The position numbers were made by a program, and so were the translations under genes. Source: Pagrus major (Eukaryota; Chordata; Actinopteri; Spariformes; Sparidae). Taken from it: a stretch of DNA of 64,000 nucleotides. The notes under the pieces are model-generated. The model searched no databases. It was not told where the DNA came from and saw nothing but the letters and a program-made list of their open reading frames with translations. Positions 58,469 to 64,000 of the stretch are shown one piece after another (the first letter of the stretch is position 1; each line of letters opens with the position of its first letter). The stretch spans positions 22,008,671 to 22,072,670 of the forward strand of contig NC_133227.1 in NCBI RefSeq assembly GCF_040436345.1. The letters run 5' to 3'.

Positions 58469-59090
58469 ACAACAGAGAGAGGGAGTATACGGAGACACTG
58501 AAGCAGGAGAAAAAGTGAGAGAAACAGGCCATCAGAACGAGGTAGAAAGCGAGAGACAGAGAGTTAATCGGATGATTAATAGACAGAGTAAAATGGAGTC
58601 TATGCAGTAAACTACTGTCTATAGCTCACACTTTTAAACACTGACAAGCTTGTTTTTCTTGTCTCGGTTTACAGTTTTTAGCCTCGTTTTAAGCTTTGGC
58701 CATCAAATTTGGAGTCATGAAGATATCAAGCATTTTTGCATGCTGGATCTCACACTGTTGCCCTGTTTATTTCCTGTTTCTATGCTTTTTCCACAACAGT
58801 ATTTCCATAATTTTCCATGTAACGGCCCTACAAGCATTTTGCAGTCAAAGTCAAAGAGTAGGAGCACTTTGGATAATTATGGAGCAAAGTTTTGACTGTC
58901 TGTGAACTCAGCCAGGGGCGAGTTGGTCCCGAAAATGATAAATCTTGAATCAAAGGGGAAAAACTGCTTTGATATTTAAGAGAATGAGATGTTAATATGA
59001 GACCTGTTTGATCTGTGCTTCCTCTCTGCATGCCAGATTCGGATGTCATATCATTTTCCAACAAACCTTCTCTCTGGCCTTCATTTCCAT

Positions 59091-59091
<1 letters not shown>

Positions 59092-59131
<40 letters not shown>
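59092..59131. repeat. (CA)20 microsatellite
   Basis: 40 bp of CA dinucleotides in stk32 intron 3. Confidence 0.98.
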
Positions 59132-59135
<4 letters not shown>

Positions 59136-59828
59136 TCCAGTCCATTGCCTCACTTATCTCTCTCTTACATTTAATGGCAGCAGCTGGAACTTTGATTTTT
59201 TTTTCAGATTCAAGGCTTTGTAGACTCTTCATGGGTGTCCCCCCCCCTCTCAGAATATGTCGCTCTCAAGGAATTTTGTCTCCATACCAAATTGCTCCCT
59301 ACAAAATACGGCTCCAGCTGTGATTGTTGAATTTAAAAATGCAGGAGTGATAAGAAGTTTAAAGATTAAAATAGGTGTCTGTCATTTTGGCCAGATAAAG
59401 AAAACGTTGCTCTGCAAGTTTTATTATCTCGGAGGTTGAAACTTCGAAAAACCAATCACCTCACACAGACTGAAACCTTTTCTCATCCATCTCACGTTGA
59501 CTGATTGATTTTTCTTTAGTTCTGTGTTTCATTTAGAATGAATTACAATATAAAGTGAAAACAGAAATGTACCCTTATTAGTTCTTACACAACGACAAAA
59601 CAAAGAATCAATGTGAAATAGAAAATAGCAATGACTGAAAAGGTGTAGGCTGTAGCCACAACTTATTAAACTTAATACAAAAGTTAGAAAATCAGATTAT
59701 TGCTTTTTAGTGTCAGGCACGACTTACTTCTTTATCGTCTGATTGGTGATATTCCTAAAGTTTTCTTTTTTGTGTGGGTTTTGCATTACCTTGTAAGGTA
59801 GCTGGATTCACTCGACCACCTGACTTAG

Positions 59829-60180
59829 CCTGTTCTCACTCCCAACGTGTCAAATACAGTAGCTTACGATAGTTATTTAACCCAAGTATCATCTTTTCCT
59901 AACCCTAACCAAGTCGTTTTCTTTTTTTGCCTAAACCTAACCAAACCATTTGTCGTTAATAACATTCCAAAAGTCATAAAACATTATGCCATACTTTGCA
60001 AACTGTTTGTCAGCACATTTATTTTGAAAGTCTAACCGGACGTTGTATATTACGTATTGTTGATCTCGGAGCCTTTCATGTGCAAAACTGATGCTTGAGG
60101 TGTCGTTAGAGCATCATCGTTTGAAGCTTAAGGCCATTGACCAAGCTGTCAAATGTGACGAGTTGGGTGTGAGAACGTGT
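59829..60180. mobile_element. small inverted-repeat transposon with TTCTCAC ends
   Basis: The left end has TGTTCTCACTCCCAACGTGT. The complement of the right end has CGTTCTCACACCCAACTCGT. The interior carries CCTAACCCTAACCAAG and GCCTAAACCTAACC, known from many teleost repeats. No coding sequence. Confidence 0.75.
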
Positions 60181-60369
60181 TGCCTGAGAATATGATCTCG
60201 CAAATCCATCTTGCCAGGCTTCATGCTATGCGGTTGTTGCCAAAAACACATTTGTAAAACTAATCACTGTCCTCTGAGGAACTACTAGCAGCTAGAGACA
60301 GCAGCTATAGGCATCGTTTATATGTGATGATCACCGTCAGAAGCAACTGTTTGAAAACAACAATGGCGG

Positions 60370-60545
60370 CTCCTCAAGAGGTTAGCATAGATGCTACCAA
60401 AGCATCAGTAATATCAGAACTGGAGAGTATAGGAAGAAGAGCAAAGAACAGCACTGAAGGCTTCTCGACAGGTGTTTTTGCTCTTCTCTCAGCTGGCAGT
60501 GCTCTCCTACTGTTGATCTCATTGGTTGATGTTAGCCCGTGATAG
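60370..60545. repeat. possible repeat-derived open stretch
   Basis: AACAATGGCGGCTCCTCAAG opens a reading frame of about 59 codons with a hydrophobic end (FALLSAGSALLLLISL). It has no splice signals or known domain. It sits in repeat-rich intron DNA and is probably part of an interspersed element, not a gene. Confidence 0.3.
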
Positions 60546-61273
60546 AATGTGACGGTGACAGATGGTTCATCCAATCACCTGCCAAATATTTGTTTAAGTG
60601 CCTGCACTTTTCCAAACAGTTTATTGCGGCTCATTTCCAGATGGTTCTGTATAACAAACCATCTGGCGAGTCAGGTTAGGTTTTGCATTCATGTCCCCAC
60701 ATCTCTCTATATGGCACAATAACTGAGCACTACAGGTTATATAACACATTCTGACTCAGCCGATCCTCAGCTTTATACTGTAAACATACTCAGAATGCCA
60801 TTTGAATTCTTCCCAAAACAAAAACCAGTATCATCCCATCATGCTGTCCCATCCTTATGGCACAAACACACAAATAAATACACAAACTTAGTCAAAAATG
60901 TTTGAAAAACTAAGTGTCCGCAGGCGGGGCTAAGTCATTCCTTCTTTTTTGATCGGCAGCATTGCAGCTGGTCCCATCCATTCAGCTGTACTGTATTGTA
61001 CACTTGAAGTGGGAAGTGCTGGCCTCTTCTCATGATTTCCCTAAAACTGATAAACTGAGAAAACTGTTTGTTGACAGGCTGTATGTGTGTGTGACTGTAC
61101 ATCTGTGTGTTTAGGATAGAGTGACTCATTGAAACTCAAGATGGGCTGACATTTTGCCAGTTTAAAATTGTTTGATAATAATGCACCATAATATTTAGTG
61201 ACACATGCAGGACAGTATGTGTGTGTGTGGTTTTTGTGGGTTGGTGTGTGTGCGTGTGTGTACTACTAACATT

Positions 61274-61334
61274 GTGGGGACCAGCTTTCCTTATGGGGAC
61301 TTACACTGTCCCCATAAGGAAAGCGTGTCCCCAC
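61274..61334. repeat. compact near-perfect hairpin
   Basis: 27-bp arms at 61274-61300 and 61308-61334, the left one starting GTGGGGACCAGCTTTCCTTA, match at 25 of 27 positions around a 7-base loop. The flank TTGGTTAGGGTTAGGCTAG at about 61.38 kb is typical of a common teleost interspersed repeat, so the hairpin probably belongs to that element. Confidence 0.85.
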
Positions 61335-62963
61335 AACAAGACTGTAAATAAATCATAACATAAATCATCCGAGGTTGGGTTTTGGTTAGGGTTAGGCTAG
61401 TAGTGGTTATGGGTAAGTTTACAGGAAATAAATGTAAGCCTATGTAATGTCCCTCAAAGTGATGGAAACCTGACTGTCTGTCTGTGTGTGCGAGTGTATT
61501 TTCATGCACCCTTTGTGACTTTGGCGAGTGTGTGTGCATCTTCAGGACGGGCAAAGAACAGATAGTCTTTCCACGCTCTGAGGCCATTGGCAATCAGATG
61601 TTAAGTAGTCTCAGCATTATCTGAGCCTTGGCAGACAGTTTTGAGTCAGCTCAATCAATCCCCATCCATCCAGCGCAGAAAAGCACCACCTCCAGTGTAT
61701 TGGAGAAGGGCCCTTAGGAAGGGAGTTCACCAACGTGGCAAAAAACTGCCCTCAGTCGCTGAGGACTGAGTTTGAGCCAAGATGAGGGTCCTTACAGAGA
61801 AGTGTCTGCCAGTGGACAGTTGAAAAATGCCCACCAAGCGGAAGTGAAATTGTAGCCTATTTATTTCAGATCAGGAACATTATGAAGGACTTAAGAGGGG
61901 CAACAGTGTAGTTCTCCAGTGTTATGGAAGACCTGTACTTGCAGAAGTAGGACGTTGTGTTGCACACAGAGCAATGCTTTAGGCAAGCCAGGAAATGTTG
62001 GCTCCTGCAATTTTTTTAAATATTATTTTTGCATTAATTAGTATCTTGTGGGAGAGAAACTAATTAGCTTATCATTTAGAGGAGGGGAAAAAAGTGTGGC
62101 CCCCGTGGGAGGCTCAGCGTGTAAAATCAATGATGATTTGTGCAACAGTTTAATGGCGATGCAGTGGGCTGCATGCTGATAAAGGCTTGCTGTGCATGAC
62201 AGTGCTTGATGGATGGATTCAAGGATGAATGATCACAAGTAGCATTACAACCCAGAATGTTCCTCATTCACTAATAGAAGACTGAGGTGTTTTCCAGCGA
62301 GAACTATATACAGTAAAAACACAGTTGAATAATTCCCCCAAAAATTATTTTTGTGACTGAAAATTGAAGGAAGTGACATTTTGTGCCATTTACCCTGTCG
62401 TATACATCTAAGCAGACAGTTATTCCTGCCAAATCTGTAGACTACACACTGACGTAAGGAATATTTAATAGGTGTAATGGTCTGCTTTAATGAAATGGCA
62501 ATATACTAAGCACTCTGATGGACATCCTGTTGTTCCCCAAGAGAAATAAAAGCAGGGCAGGCAGCCGCCTGAGCAGACAATGTTGCTCAATTCATACATA
62601 TATAGAGCGATTATTAATGATTTTCATACAGGCAATGTTGATAGGATAGAAAACAAATGCTCAATAACACTGCACATACAAAAACACAGGATAATCTGTT
62701 GATCACTAATGTAATCACAACAGAGATTATGTTTTCTCCATGTTGACTGTTCTCATTTACTTTTTGCTGTAGAAACCAAGGCAACAACAATAATCAGAAC
62801 TATGAGGATGATTAAGTTCCAGAATGTATTTTATGTATGCCGATAATGTACTGATGTTTATTTAGCTACAAAAAGGCTGTTTGATAGGAAGTATGGAATA
62901 TGTTGTACCAAGTGAACAGTTTTGTTTTTCTGTCCTTCATTATCAGCATTGATTGAATCATTA

Positions 62964-63297
62964 CAGGGTTCAATGTTAATGTTTTTTCCACTTGCCCCAT
63001 CAGTGTCACAAATTAATTTGCCCAGTCACATTTCACTTGCCCCAGGTGTGCCTGAAATTTAGTTATTAATGTAGTTTATTTTTTAATTGCGGTTATCGCA
63101 TTTTCTTGTTGCATGTGTTGATTTAAATGAAAGTAAAACATGCTTTTTCACCGTACAGTTTACATTATTTACATAATGTGTTACAAAATGAAATTGAAAA
63201 GTATTATTAGGTACACCCAATTTTTGCCCTAGTGCACCTAAATGAAAAATGTTGGCGCACTAGTGCAGCAATTGTGAAAAATTAGTCTGGAACCCTG
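62964..63297. mobile_element. hAT-like element with CAGGGTTC ends
   Basis: Left end CAGGGTTCAATGTTAATG; complement of the right end CAGGGTTCCAGACTAAT. About 334 bp, non-coding. CACTTGCCCC occurs twice near its left end. Confidence 0.6.
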
Positions 63298-64000
63298 CAA
63301 AACAACAATGCCACAGAACTAAACTCCTATTCCAGGATAAGCGAAATGTTGGCTTGTACTTCAGTTCATAAACAACTTTACCTGCTGCCATTTTCTTGTG
63401 AGTACCTGGCCTGTAGGCTACTGGAGTAATGCAACTTTCAACAGAGATGAGGAGGATTAAGATTGCCCAAAACCTAAATAATGTCTGGAAATAATGTCTC
63501 TCCAGGCGTAAAAACTAAAATGAAATTATTCATTGTAAGGATTAAGGAGAGAGGGAAGAAAAACAAGACACACAAAAAAAGAAGAGATAGAAGACAAAGA
63601 TACATAAAGATTAAGATTTTTTACTAAGTGTACATCATGTCAAAAACTGTGTTCCCTGTCGCACCAATCACCTAACTATCATAGCAACTTGTGCACAAGG
63701 CAATAAAGGATTTTCTTAGCTTGTTAGCCTTGAAGACAGGATAATGAGCATTGCCTCATGCATGACTCAGCCAATATGTTGGTGCTCTTCCTGCAATGTG
63801 AAAGAGTGTGACAAGTGCTTTTCTTCTGCTTGTTGTAAGTCCTATAGAGTAAGAGCAGCATCTCCCCTTAGAGACCCTGGGAGGCTACTGAGGTTATGTT
63901 TTTCTGAGCTCATGAGGTTGAAACACTGATGGGTAACCCAATTGAACCGTTTGTTCTTGTCAGACCTTTTGTAGTGAGGTCTCTCACACTGTCTTCTAAA

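Overview
The window looks like ordinary nuclear DNA from a ray-finned fish, probably a percomorph teleost. The genes are vertebrate: short exons with canonical GT/AG junctions separated by introns of up to more than 15 kb. The non-coding sequence is full of element types typical of teleosts: short terminal-inverted-repeat elements, hAT-like ends beginning CAGTG(G/T)TG, a LINE tail, and long CA/TG and GATA microsatellites. There is no sign of bacterial, plasmid or viral organisation.

Three protein genes can be supported. (1) stk10 (LOK, a Ste20/GCK-type kinase) lies on the minus strand from the left edge to about 22.84 kb. Four coding exons give residues 1 to about 175, covering the N-terminus and the kinase N-lobe through the HRD catalytic loop; the DFG exon and everything after it lie off the left edge. 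(2) cytl1 (cytokine-like 1, secreted) is complete on the minus strand in four coding exons, 26705-28526, giving 129 residues with a signal peptide and six cysteines. (3) An STK32/YANK-family kinase lies on the plus strand from 37673. Three coding exons give the MG start (potential myristoylation), the glycine loop, the catalytic lysine and the alpha-C region. It then runs into an intron that is still open at the right edge.

Layout: 1-22838 stk10 exons and introns; 22839-26704 stk10 promoter region and intergenic DNA carrying a fold-back repeat; 26705-28526 cytl1; 28527-37672 a 9 kb intergenic region between divergent cytl1 and stk32, packed with small transposons and holding a CpG-rich patch near 34.0-34.6 kb; 37673-64000 stk32 exons 1-3 and very large introns.

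The head-to-head cytl1/stk32 pair matches the human CYTL1-STK32B arrangement on 4p16, while STK10 is on human 5q35. The window therefore joins blocks that are separate in human. Residue matches in the stk32 exons lean slightly to the STK32A paralogue, while the neighbourhood points to STK32B, so the paralogue is left open. The three genes are not a functional operon; they are neighbours, and each has its own promoter.

I did not find a previously undescribed system. The items most worth a second look are the stk32 paralogue/synteny conflict, the four-copy fold-back element family, a tandemly triplicated LINE tail, a compact 61-bp hairpin, nested small transposons upstream of stk32, and long homopolymer or microsatellite tracts including 45 consecutive G.
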